Assembly: GCA_007674295.1 (NCBI GenBank)
Contig: CM017459.1
Coordinates: 80,395 to 144,394 of the forward strand
Origin: Antonospora locustae
Lineage: Eukaryota > Microsporidia
Direction: 5' to 3'
DNA length: 64,000 bases
The translations under genes were made by a program, and so were the position numbers. Of the stretch, positions 8,534-17,764 are shown one piece after another (the first letter of the stretch is position 1; each line of letters begins with the position of its first letter). The notes under the pieces are model-generated. The model saw only the letters and a program-made list of their open reading frames with translations. It was not told where the DNA came from and made no database searches.

Positions 8534-10042
8534 ATGGACATCATTGAGAGCACAAAAAAAAGAATCGTGACTGAAGTGTTTCGGTTTGGAATAACAAAGG
8601 AGCACTGGAGAATCTTCGTGTATCACGAGCAGACAGCTCTTGTTATGACAAATCTCTTCGCGATCAGTGACATACTGAATCATGAGATTGTTGTTGTGCA
8701 GAGACTTGAACAGGAAAGACGTCCTGTCGAGTACCCTGCACTCTACTTTCTGGATCTTAACAGCAGCAGCTTCTATGCCCTGAAGCAAGACATCAAAAAG
8801 GACACATACAAGTTCTATTATGTTGTGTCGATGAACAGGAGCACCTACGGCACAAGACTTGCAAAGTTTGAAAATGTGAAGTACAAAGAGTGTCTTCTGG
8901 GATTTATCCCAGTAGAGAGCAGAGTGTTTACGTTTCGCAAAGATGCGATTGAGGACGCAGTGCTGAGCATATCAGGTGTTGTTGGAAAACCCTTTGTTAT
9001 AAACTACATTGAGAGCTTGGGTGAAATGGCTAACACGCTTTATTCCAAACAAAAGGAGAGTGAGTCCGCGGAGGACCTTGTGCTAGTGGACAGGTCAATA
9101 GATGTCTACATACCACTGATACACTACTTCACTTTTCAAGCGCTCCTGGCTGACCTTCGTCTGGCGGACTTTGAAAGAGATGATGATCTTTGGGCAAGAA
9201 TAAGGCATGTGCACATGGCCGAAATCAACAAAATCCTCTCGCGCGAGTCTAAAAAAGTCATTGGAGAGGCAAAAGCACTGGAAGAAAGGGACATTGACCA
9301 GAAGAAGCTTATGCAGATGGTTCTGAAGGCCCCGGAAAAGATCAGACTGAAGGAAAGCCTGAACACATACCTGGATCTTGTTGACAAAATATTTGACATA
9401 TACGAAAGCAGAATAAAAAAAGTTGTTGAGGTAGAACAGTCTGCAGCTACAAGGTACACTGCAAGTGGAAGCAAGTACACACAATGTGTGAATGATACGA
9501 TGGATATTCTTGCAAGCGAAGATGTCACCAAAGAAGACAAGCTGAGGATTTTTCTACTCTGTGCCGCGCAATACAAGTTTCAGCAGAGCGAGCTGGAAAT
9601 GCTAACTGAGAAGGGAGTATTTACAAAGAAGGAGATGCAGCTAGCGGAGGAAATCAGAAAGTTTGGGTTCAAGGCAGATAAGCAAAAGACTACATCTAAG
9701 TATGACATCAGTAGATACAAACCTGTGCTGAGTTTCATCATAACAAACCTGATAAACAACAAGAGCTCGCTGAGCTATGTAGGCCACAGGTCCAGAGCAT
9801 CTCCAAGCTTGCGGAAGACAAAATTTGCATTCAGCAACAATAAAAGTAGACACGTGATCTGTGTTGTTTTTACAGACTGTGTGACATGGCCCGAGGTACA
9901 AGTGGTATACGAGCTATCCCAGCATCATAGCGTTGATATAATAATTGGTGCTCCGAAAATTGTTACTCCAGCAGAATTCATAGAAGATTTGGGAAGCGGC
10001 TATTTCTTTAATCGAAACACAGGTCGCCTCTTCACTCGCTAG
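8534..10042 (+). CDS. Sec1/Munc18-family SNARE regulator
   Basis: SM proteins clasp syntaxin-type SNAREs and promote vesicle fusion. Residues about 180-200 carry the family core LVLVDRSIDVYIPLIHYFTFQALLADL (compare DR..D...P..HE.TYQAM). The following DDLWARIRHVHMAEIN resembles Sec1/Munc18-1 (D.LW...RH.HIA) more than Sly1, Vps33 or Vps45, so exocytic Sec1 is the best guess. At 502 aa it is shorter than typical SM proteins (about 580-720). A CCC at 8525-8527 precedes the ATG. The C-terminal part ends with a Rossmann-like VVYELSQHHSVDIIIGA segment as in other SM proteins. Confidence 0.85.
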   Translation: MDIIESTKKRIVTEVFRFGITKEHWRIFVYHEQTALVMTNLFAISDILNHEIVVVQRLEQERRPVEYPALYFLDLNSSSFYALKQDIKKDTYKFYYVVSMNRSTYGTRLAKFENVKYKECLLGFIPVESRVFTFRKDAIEDAVLSISGVVGKPFVINYIESLGEMANTLYSKQKESESAEDLVLVDRSIDVYIPLIHYFTFQALLADLRLADFERDDDLWARIRHVHMAEINKILSRESKKVIGEAKALEERDIDQKKLMQMVLKAPEKIRLKESLNTYLDLVDKIFDIYESRIKKVVEVEQSAATRYTASGSKYTQCVNDTMDILASEDVTKEDKLRIFLLCAAQYKFQQSELEMLTEKGVFTKKEMQLAEEIRKFGFKADKQKTTSKYDISRYKPVLSFIITNLINNKSSLSYVGHRSRASPSLRKTKFAFSNNKSRHVICVVFTDCVTWPEVQVVYELSQHHSVDIIIGAPKIVTPAEFIEDLGSGYFFNRNTGRLFTR

Positions 10043-10127
10043 CAGAAACCTCTCTCCATAGCAGCCTAGCAATAGTTCTTGCAGCGCTGCTGGCTTCTCT
10101 GGAGCACTCAGGGCTCGTGATATTTAG

Positions 10128-10985
10128 TCAAGCAAAGCAGTATTCTTTTTCGTCACTCATCTTGTGCAAGTAAATGTCAAGAGCAACCTCTGCGCTTTCT
10201 CTGATGATATCGATACTGCTGTTTAGAAACGGCAGTAGTGCATTTCTTGCTTCCTTTGTTCCTATGGACCCCAGAGCCTCTGCACACTCGTGTCTGACCA
10301 TTGCATGTTCGCTATCGTTTTGCAGCACTCTAATCAGGTAGGGTGTAGCCTCCGCAACTTGCATTTGGCCAAGAACAAATGCGATTTCGTGTTTGAAGAG
10401 CACAGAGTCATCATCAAAACCCCTTGCCAATGCATCTACAGCATTACTCGTCATCATATTTCTTAGAAAAAACATGGCCTCGTATCTTTTGTAAAGATTG
10501 CAGCTAGTGTCCGCAAAGTTCCTGAGAGCCTCATTCAGTGTAGTTTGTGCAGGGTATGCTGGGTCCTTGGACATAAACGCTGAAACGCTTTCTCTTGGCT
10601 CACTGCGTATTTTCTGAATCGCAAGTGCACACGTTTCACGTAGTGGCACGCTTGGGTGGTCAAGATACATTTTCAAAGTCTCTATGTGCTCTTTTCTTCT
10701 ATAGTTACCCAGCGCCTCTGCTGCCTCGTGTCTCACAATTTCGTCCTCGTACTCGTTTTTCAAAACTGACAGAAGAGTCTGCACAGAGCACTCGCGCGTC
10801 ATCTGCCCAAGCACATATGCAAGTTCGTGCTTGAGTAGAACCGATCTAGAAGAAAAAGCTGCTCCAATTATGGAAGCAGACTCGTCTGTGTGTATGTTTC
10901 TAAGCGTGAAAAGCGCTCGCATCTTTGCAGTGATACTTTCGTTAGCAGAAAGCAGCACCTCTGCAGCGTGCGAAAGATCAGCCAT
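10128..10985 (-). CDS. Deoxyhypusine hydroxylase
   Basis: DOHH completes hypusine on eIF5A, using a di-iron centre held by His-Glu pairs in HEAT-like repeats. All four HE sites are visible in two symmetric halves: HELAYVLGQM and HEAAEALGNY, then HEIAFVLGQM and HECAEALGSIG. It is about 285 residues with the start chosen at 10985, where the ATG is preceded by CCCC (10986-10989). The frame is open a further 27 codons upstream, but that part is not family-like and would overlap the next gene. It is transcribed in the same direction as its upstream neighbour, 68 bp away. Confidence 0.93.
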   Translation of the reverse strand: MADLSHAAEVLLSANESITAKMRALFTLRNIHTDESASIIGAAFSSRSVLLKHELAYVLGQMTRECSVQTLLSVLKNEYEDEIVRHEAAEALGNYRRKEHIETLKMYLDHPSVPLRETCALAIQKIRSEPRESVSAFMSKDPAYPAQTTLNEALRNFADTSCNLYKRYEAMFFLRNMMTSNAVDALARGFDDDSVLFKHEIAFVLGQMQVAEATPYLIRVLQNDSEHAMVRHECAEALGSIGTKEARNALLPFLNSSIDIIRESAEVALDIYLHKMSDEKEYCFA

Positions 10986-10989
10986 GGGG
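10986..10989 (-). promoter_or_regulatory. CCCC start-proximal motif of deoxyhypusine hydroxylase
   Basis: Touches the ATG at 10985 on the minus strand; a second CCC follows at 10992-10994. It decides the start. Confidence 0.65.
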
Positions 10990-11053
10990 TTGGGTTGTAA
11001 ACGAATATCACCTGCACAACTTTCACTCGCCTTACATTCTTCAACATATGCAC

Positions 11054-11716
11054 TCAAGCGCCACACTTCAGCTTGAAGTACTCGTCTATCTCTGCAGCCT
11101 CTGCCCTATTGTCGCATATATTTATCACAAAAAACTCACCCATGTCCTGGCCAGCTATCATATACTCTTTATCGTTTATTGTTAAAGTCTTCTGCTGAAG
11201 ATCAATCGATGTGGAAATCGTTTCCTCGTTCTCTTCAAAACTAAATGCCTTGAAACTGGATTCGCTAAAATCTATTGGGATCTTTACAAGCACCTTTGCT
11301 CCCTTGGGATGTACAATTTCGCTATCTGCATCTGGGTCTTCGTCCTGGAACAGAGCATCATCGTATTCCTGGCGTGCCTCTTTCAGCCTTAGATTCTTCA
11401 GCAACTCGCTTCTGTGCTCCTGCTTTCGAAAGAAGTCTGCAGAGATGTACTCGCTCTTTCTCAAAAAAGACTCTGAGCTGTGATGCTCCAAGTAAAGGTG
11501 CTCTAGGTTCTCGTATACAAGCTCTACAATGTCGATGTTAAGTATGTCGAAGATATCTGTGTAAATTCTCTTTGGGACAATTCCTTCAAGCGAATTGTCG
11601 TAGTCTTTGAACTCCTCGTTAAGAGACAGATTTACTCTTTGCAATCCCGGCAAAGGTGGTGGTATCTCGTTAAAGTATTTCAACATGTCTTTGAGTCTTT
11701 TCTTCTTTTCTTCCAT
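11054..11716 (-). CDS. Hypothetical acidic protein, 220 aa
   Basis: Not recognised. It starts with a basic helix (EEKKKRLKDMLKYF), followed by a proline patch (EIPPPLPGL), an acidic central stretch (FQDEDPDADSE) and a C-terminal part rich in beta-type residues (VLVKIPIDF ... KTLTINDKEYMIAG). There are no transmembrane or signal segments, so a soluble nuclear or cytosolic factor is likely. The start is well supported by CCCC at 11722-11725, five bases upstream of the ATG. It lies upstream of the deoxyhypusine hydroxylase gene in the same orientation. Confidence 0.82.
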   Translation of the reverse strand: MEEKKKRLKDMLKYFNEIPPPLPGLQRVNLSLNEEFKDYDNSLEGIVPKRIYTDIFDILNIDIVELVYENLEHLYLEHHSSESFLRKSEYISADFFRKQEHRSELLKNLRLKEARQEYDDALFQDEDPDADSEIVHPKGAKVLVKIPIDFSESSFKAFSFEENEETISTSIDLQQKTLTINDKEYMIAGQDMGEFFVINICDNRAEAAEIDEYFKLKCGA

Positions 11717-12805
11717 TTTATGGGGAGAGTCTATGCGATGCTAAAAAGCACGCATCATAAAAGATGAATATACTGTGAGTAGTCTATTCATACAAGCAGC
11801 GCTCTTAGTAGTAGCACAAAACTATGAGCCTTCAAAGAAGCAAGTCAGAGACATTCTACTGTAGTCGTTTGCAAAAAGCGATTGAAAAAGAGACAAATGT
11901 TAGACAAAAAGGGCTGGCTAGAGAGTAGTCTGAATTATGTTACGGAAGACCGCCTTTCGAATTCGACTATCTTTAGTGCACAATCCAGCCATATTCCAAA
12001 CTTAAAGGTGATCATCCCACCTTGGTCACACCCCAAGCTTTCGTTGCTGTTGGACTGGAATTACCTTAAGTAATTGGCAACTAACCTGCGTGTGTGCTCT
12101 CAGACCTTCCAAGGAGCAGGCTCCTTTCGAAAGCTTCTGGCCAGCAAGGGGGTTTTATTTCTCTCTTAAAAACAAGTCAAGATGAAAGGGACAGTACTCC
12201 ATGCGACAGGCGTCCAAGTAAGAGAGCAGATCTGCAGAAAAACATTCAGATATGTTTTGTTTAGGAGACACAGCGCCTGATGCATTCATACCACCGCTAC
12301 TACAGAAGTAAAGACGAAACGAAAATCTGCAAATGTATTGGCTAAAGGTCTCGAACAGTACTTGTGTTGTTGTGCTGGTTGGTCATTTAGAAATGGCCAT
12401 TGTTTGTATAAGACATGCAGCATCAAAATAATGAAGAGCAAAATACTTATCGAAATCAGCGTGAGGGGTAGCGGATTTGGAATAAGAGAAGTATACAGGA
12501 CTAGATTAGAAAAAAAGCAGGTACAACGCAGTAAAAAAACATATGAGCAAGGCAAATACACAGCATATGCAGAAGTAAAAAACCTAGCAAAGCACGAGGG
12601 AAACGTCCGATACAAGACAATTAATATGAGCAAGAAACTAAAGTGCAAATGTCACTTCTACTCATACATCTTTTATAAAAAATAGAGGTGTCTGCTGTTC
12701 TGTCTTAAGAAGAAGTTGAGACTTTCTGAAGACACGGAATATGAATTACAATGAGAGTGTTTCCACTGCTTTGCTCTATAAGTTCTATATGTAAATGCAT
12801 ACAGC
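11717..12805. other. Gene-poor interval of 1.1 kb
   Basis: No convincing gene is seen. Two overlapping antisense frames exist (plus 12338-12685, Lys-rich, ending in a Cys/aromatic tail; minus 12286-12648, very hydrophobic), but neither has the CCC/GGG start motif or recognisable similarity. A short inverted pairing (gggctggct at about 11919 against atccagccat at about 11982) could form a hairpin, with no further RNA signature. I saw no tRNA cloverleaf. Confidence 0.5.
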
Positions 12806-15547
12806 CTAGCGCGAGATGCGTTTCATCATCCAGCTTCCATACGTCAGCTTGAGCAAGGCACAAAGTCTAAAATGATCATCAGCTAGCGAGCTGCCAAGAA
12901 CATTTAGATTATCTGCAATGAGGCCTGACATTTCAAAGCACGCCGGAAGTGCATTGACAACGGGATATTCACACCTGGTGGTCTCATTTTCGTGATGCTT
13001 GAGAAAAAGATGAAAATACACCGCCTCTAACATGCTAAAAAGCCTTCTGTCAATACAAATAAGCTCACCTACCTTTCGGCCTTCAGTCTCGTAGATGATT
13101 CCATAGCACTCTGCTCTGAAGTGAACTATAGCTTCGCCAGCATACCAGCTCATTCTGGTCTCGTATGTACGCCCCCTTTCTTCCAGCACACCAATAAATC
13201 CTGACGTGTCGCCGAACACAATAAGCTTGTCTGCAAGTACCTTAAATGTGGTTATTCTTCTGTTCAAAACATCGCTGCAGACAAGGACAAGCGTGTTCTG
13301 CGAGAGCGTGTACTTGAAGATAGAGTGTAGGCGTGTTTTTACATAAAGGTTATTACCAACTTCTTGCATGCCGCATATTTCTGACGGAAGTTTTATCTGT
13401 GACTTGGCCACAAGTTGCTTTTTACCGACGATGAAAACCAGGCAGCGAAATGGAAGGGCACAGACGACATTTTTTCCGCAAAATACAGCAAACGAGACTC
13501 TTTCGTTGAAATCCCTGTAATTTACAAGATCACTACCCTTGTACACGTGTACTGTAGATCCAGAATCACGATTTATAATTGTCAGCCTGCCGCTCCTAGC
13601 ACAATTATGTTCACTGTTTTGTTCTTTGTGGCATCTTGCATGCTCATGTCCTGCAGATGTGGTTGCAATGTATGTTCCAGAAGAGGGGCTATAATTAAGG
13701 AGAACCTTGCTCTCGTTTACTCTCTGCCCGTTGTCTTTGCATTCATCAAGAACGATATGAAATGCAGAGAAGGCGCTGTATGCGTGAACATACAATCTGT
13801 TTTTGCTGAATTTCATCTCAATCGCGTCATGTGGGGTGTCCAATCTTATAAAATCATATCCAATAAATAAGTACACACAACTTTCTGCATGCATAATACC
13901 ACCTTTCGCGGTTACGTGTCTTTCCTCGAGACATACTCTTACAGGATGCTCCATACGACCGCAGTCATGCATCTTGTATATCGACACAGTAGCCTCCTTT
14001 GTGAGAACATATAAAAAGGTGTTTTCCACAAAGCATCCTCTGATGTCGCTGTCCAGAATCTGCACAAAAACAAAAGCATCAAGATCGCAGTCAAATACCC
14101 ACAATACAGCACCGCTGTGCAGCACCAGAAACTTCATGAACACATCAAGACCACACACTCTAAATTCGAACTCTCTTTTCTTCACTAGCTTCAGCGTGCC
14201 AGAGCCTGGCAAGTACCAACATACCACGTTTTCTGTATATGTAACATACAGATTACCTTCCATTGCAAGCATACCTTGCCATGCACCGCCATGTAATGCC
14301 AAAAAACTATTGTCCTTGAAGAGCAGAATTTCGCTGACATCTGCCGCAGCCTTTATGCGCTTTTCTTCCCTTAAAACATTATCAAAGGTGCTATAAACCA
14401 AGACAGTGCTTTCTCTCAGAAGCACAACACCATTTTCTCCTACAAAGATGCTCTTTGTATGGCATTTGTTTCTACTCAATACAGGCATTGCACCTTTATT
14501 CTCAACACATACGTGCCTCAAGTTGATTTCTAGAAAGCTATCGTGAGATCTGCACACGCTCAATGTTTGGCTGTACTTATGATCACAAAGCTTACGCCTT
14601 GCCATGATGGCTCCTTCTGTGCATGGCCTCCTCAGCGCAAACTTCTGATATGTACTAACATCGCCCACAAGTTCAAGGCATCGTTTTCCAAGCTCTATTG
14701 CGTATATTTTGCTTCGAAGACCAAATGTAAGCAGATGCCTCCCAAGTAAAAAAATGCCTGAGACACAGCTGACGTTTCCAAGACTTGCAAGGCGGTTACT
14801 GTCTGACACCACTAGGATACTACCATTTTCTGCAAAAACAAAGAGGCTAGACAGCTCCTTGCTGAATAAGCACCCCTTTATTCTATCTGGGGGAAGCTCA
14901 ATAGAGCAGCATATCTTTCCATTGTGCACTCTATACAGCATGCTGTCAGATAAAACGTAGCTTGAATCTATACCAAGTGCAATAAGATACGATGTGCGCT
15001 CTATCTCAACAGTAGACCTGTGCAACGCCATGTCGACACACACCTCGTGTATGGTGAGAAAAGACTTGTTGCCGTCTGTTTCGATTGCATACATCATGTT
15101 TTCAACAAATGTAGCATCAACCACTCTGTTTTTTGTACGAATCACAAGCTCTTCGCGCCCGCGTTGAATAGGGAGATATCTGGCGCCCTGACTTTCAAGG
15201 AGAACAACAGCTTCTCTAGAAGAATAAAGGACGTTGCGAGTAGGCAAGATATGGCGTATGTCTGTCTTTGACACTTCTTTGAACTCTAGGTTGTGCGAAA
15301 GCTTGTAGCAGACCAAGAAGTCGTATGTGGTCCACATGCAAAACATACTTTCCACCAAAGCAGCGCTTTTTATTTCATACGGCAGCTCAACCGATTCAAA
15401 GAACTTCGGAGAAGAAATTTCGTCTGCGCGCATGATATCTGCTCTTGTTTTTCTAAAGTAGACGAGTATCGGCTTCGCAAGGCCTTTGTAATATATGATG
15501 TTTATGTGAATGTTGGATTCATCAAGCACACGATGTATAAAGTGCAT
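12806..15547 (-). CDS. CPSF-A/DDB1-family WD-like protein, probably SF3b subunit Rse1
   Basis: 913-residue protein of beta-propeller character with a C-terminal CPSF-A type region: a segment near residue 775 (LADKLIVFGDTSGFIGVL), then WYAGEAIVHFRAECYGIIYET.GR.GEL, which parallels the Rse1/DDB1 order (I.VGD..., F..G..V......I.Y.T..G.IG.L). The N-terminus also follows Rse1/SF3B3: a YDFLVCY element, then RHILPTRNVLY. The protein would then be the splicing factor 3b scaffold; Cft1 (CPSF160) is the alternative. It is clearly shorter than either (about 1200-1360). A CCC at 15551-15553 lies four bases before the ATG. Confidence 0.68.
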   Translation of the reverse strand: MHFIHRVLDESNIHINIIYYKGLAKPILVYFRKTRADIMRADEISSPKFFESVELPYEIKSAALVESMFCMWTTYDFLVCYKLSHNLEFKEVSKTDIRHILPTRNVLYSSREAVVLLESQGARYLPIQRGREELVIRTKNRVVDATFVENMMYAIETDGNKSFLTIHEVCVDMALHRSTVEIERTSYLIALGIDSSYVLSDSMLYRVHNGKICCSIELPPDRIKGCLFSKELSSLFVFAENGSILVVSDSNRLASLGNVSCVSGIFLLGRHLLTFGLRSKIYAIELGKRCLELVGDVSTYQKFALRRPCTEGAIMARRKLCDHKYSQTLSVCRSHDSFLEINLRHVCVENKGAMPVLSRNKCHTKSIFVGENGVVLLRESTVLVYSTFDNVLREEKRIKAAADVSEILLFKDNSFLALHGGAWQGMLAMEGNLYVTYTENVVCWYLPGSGTLKLVKKREFEFRVCGLDVFMKFLVLHSGAVLWVFDCDLDAFVFVQILDSDIRGCFVENTFLYVLTKEATVSIYKMHDCGRMEHPVRVCLEERHVTAKGGIMHAESCVYLFIGYDFIRLDTPHDAIEMKFSKNRLYVHAYSAFSAFHIVLDECKDNGQRVNESKVLLNYSPSSGTYIATTSAGHEHARCHKEQNSEHNCARSGRLTIINRDSGSTVHVYKGSDLVNYRDFNERVSFAVFCGKNVVCALPFRCLVFIVGKKQLVAKSQIKLPSEICGMQEVGNNLYVKTRLHSIFKYTLSQNTLVLVCSDVLNRRITTFKVLADKLIVFGDTSGFIGVLEERGRTYETRMSWYAGEAIVHFRAECYGIIYETEGRKVGELICIDRRLFSMLEAVYFHLFLKHHENETTRCEYPVVNALPACFEMSGLIADNLNVLGSSLADDHFRLCALLKLTYGSWMMKRISR

Positions 15548-15714
15548 TCTGGGTACAAATATTTCATTCTCATATTAGTGGCGCGCCAAACGTCGTATAT
15601 GCATGGTCTTGTGTCTTGCTTCATCTAAGTACTGAAAGCCATTCAGAAACAAGCACAGAGTTTTGCACACCGCGTGTTTGTATAATCTGCCTAAGAAATA
15701 TACCCTACAATTGC

Positions 15715-16353
15715 ATGAGAATATTGTCAAAACAAAATCGCAAGGTAATCGAAAAAAGCGTGGCTATGCTGGGGTCTGGAGGCTGTGGAAAAACATGCAT
15801 CATACACAGAATAGCAACAAACGACTTTTCCGATGCATACGCACCCACTGTGTTTGAAAACTCAACATGGAAGACGCGAGTAATGGACAGAGACGTTATT
15901 CTTTTGCTAAGAGATACTGCTGGCCAGGAGGACTACGATAGACTGGTATCGCTTGCTGTGGCGGGTACAGACATCATCGTGTTCTGCTACTCTGTCGACG
16001 ACAGAAGGTCCTTTGACGATGTGAGAAACAAATACATACATGTTGTGGCTCAGGATGACCTCCGGAGAGCAAAGATTGCACTGGTGGGAAACAAAACAGA
16101 TCTTAGAGAGGTTGGCCAAGCGACTGTCACGAAAGAAGAGGGTGCGGTGCTAGGTGCCGAAATAGGTGCAACCTGGATTTTTGAGACATCTGCAAAGAAC
16201 AATGAGGGCATATACGAGATGTTCGATGCTTTTGCGAAGTGGTCCTACAATGACATGGTTTCCAGAAAGAAAGACGGGTTTGCAAAGAAAGTGCTAAGGA
16301 TTTTGACATGCGAGTGCTGTAAATCAGATGTGGACGTGGAACCAGAGATTTGA
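15715..16353 (+). CDS. Rho-like small GTPase
   Basis: 212 residues with all nucleotide-binding motifs: G1 GSGGCGKT, switch II DTAGQEDYDRL (the Rho form), G4 GNKTDL and G5 ETSAK. Switch I has APTVFE (Rho: PTVFEN). The Rho insert helix usually found between G4 and G5 is missing; the chain goes from NKTDLREVGQ straight into VTKEEGAVLGAEIGA. The C-terminus has CECC followed by an acidic tail and no CaaX box, so membrane attachment must differ from prenylated Rho proteins. Start at 15715, ten bases after a CCC (15703-15705); the frame is open to 15616 but that part is not GTPase-like. Confidence 0.88.
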   Translation: MRILSKQNRKVIEKSVAMLGSGGCGKTCIIHRIATNDFSDAYAPTVFENSTWKTRVMDRDVILLLRDTAGQEDYDRLVSLAVAGTDIIVFCYSVDDRRSFDDVRNKYIHVVAQDDLRRAKIALVGNKTDLREVGQATVTKEEGAVLGAEIGATWIFETSAKNNEGIYEMFDAFAKWSYNDMVSRKKDGFAKKVLRILTCECCKSDVDVEPEI

Positions 16354-16574
16354 AATAAACGTATGTGTCTTACTTTCTTTTTAACATAGTTGCTCTGATG
16401 ACTACAAATTCATATGTCATCAAAATGCTTGCCCTGAAGCACCACTGTCATTTCTTGTGCTCTTTAACTAAAAGAACCTACAGCGGACATCAATGTGTAA
16501 CCTTGGTACACTACATGTATGCAAAGCCCTGCCATTGTATGCTACTATAAGCTCGTATTTTTCTCCCTACAGGC

Positions 16575-17723
16575 ATGGCAATCAAGAAGGCTGGCAATAC
16601 ATGCACAAATTCTAAAAACCACCCAGAAACAATGCCAGAAATCATTCTTAAACCTTTTGAGGAATACAGATTTGAAATTAGCGAGGAGCAGGAGCTGAAG
16701 ATTTTTGTCATAGAGGGAAACTGCGAGATTCTTGGGCAAGAGCTTCTCAACGAAAGGTGGTATGTGTTCAAAAATATGAAGTCATTTATATACACGCTCA
16801 AGGGATGCAAAATAAGAGTAGAGGGCAGTGCAGATCTCCAGTATGTGTCAGACGACACAAATGTCATAGAGATTATCAAGCTATTTCTTGGACTCAGCAG
16901 AGAGCAGAAGACAATTCTGGTTCTGGGAAAGTCAAGATCTACGATTGCGTTGATGCTTGTCAACTTCTTCGCCCGCATACGTCGGAAGGTTATCCTTACA
17001 GAGCTGGATCCAGCATGCGGTGCACTTGTTTTCCCCAGTGTAATAGGCTCCACAATGGTTGACAAGACTGTGGAGTTTTCAAAGGGGTTTGATATGCACA
17101 GCACTCTTGCGTACTTCTACGGGTCTACGAAAATAACGGATAGAGACCGCTATATCAGACTTGCCGAGCTTCTTGCGAAAAAAGAGCAGGAGTGCTTTCG
17201 TGTTGTTATTGGACCAAATGACCTTGAGCTCATTGATGACATGTGCAGGCTGTTTGCTGTAGAGAGGATCATTGTTGTAGGCAATGAGCGCCTTTATCAT
17301 ACAATTCCACTGGAGATTGAGAAGGTAAAGATACGAGCAAGCGGTGGCGTTGTAGAGGAAAGCTACTCCAAAAAGATACGTGACTACTTCTATGGAAGAA
17401 ACAATGAGCTAACTCCGTTCTCCTTAAACCTGAGGGACAATCGGATATTTTCCAAGGAACATGAGATGCTTGCTCCGGAAAGTGCCCTGCCATTAGGGGC
17501 CACTAGAAAGATGCAGGCAAGTAGCGTAAAAGAAGTTGAGTTTCAGGAAAACTTTATCATGGGAATAATGGATTGCCAGGACGAAGAGCAGATACTGACA
17601 GCGCCAGTGCTTGGTTTCTTTCTTGCTCTAGAGAAGGAGACTAAACGTGTTCTTGCACCCCAGTCCAGGCTTCCAAGCGATAAGTTTCTGTTTAGGGGAG
17701 ATTTGAAATACTTTGAAGGCTGA
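16575..17723 (+). CDS. CLP1: mRNA 3'-end processing factor Clp1-like, with degenerate P-loop
   Basis: Clp1 is a structural subunit of cleavage factor IA and belongs to the polynucleotide kinase family. The N-terminal beta-sandwich is recognisable (LKPFEEYRFEI, GNCEILGQEL, FIYTLKGCKIRVEG), then the central ATPase-like fold (ILVLGKSRSTIALMLVNFF, ILTELDPACGALVFPS) and a C-terminal domain. The expected GxxxxGKS/T is replaced by GKSRST, so the usual P-loop lysine is displaced. 382 residues from the first ATG. An alternative ATG at 16632 also has a CCC just upstream (16622-16624), and the homology begins there, giving 363 residues. Confidence 0.85.
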   Translation: MAIKKAGNTCTNSKNHPETMPEIILKPFEEYRFEISEEQELKIFVIEGNCEILGQELLNERWYVFKNMKSFIYTLKGCKIRVEGSADLQYVSDDTNVIEIIKLFLGLSREQKTILVLGKSRSTIALMLVNFFARIRRKVILTELDPACGALVFPSVIGSTMVDKTVEFSKGFDMHSTLAYFYGSTKITDRDRYIRLAELLAKKEQECFRVVIGPNDLELIDDMCRLFAVERIIVVGNERLYHTIPLEIEKVKIRASGGVVEESYSKKIRDYFYGRNNELTPFSLNLRDNRIFSKEHEMLAPESALPLGATRKMQASSVKEVEFQENFIMGIMDCQDEEQILTAPVLGFFLALEKETKRVLAPQSRLPSDKFLFRGDLKYFEG

Positions 17724-17764
17724 TGAGATGTGGCGTCTCTTTCCTGTGAAAACGGTGCGCCCCC

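Noticed and set aside
12286..12685. Overlapping plus and minus ORFs of 115-120 codons in the 11.7-12.8 kb gap
   Set aside because: Mutually antisense, no promoter motif, biased composition, no family.
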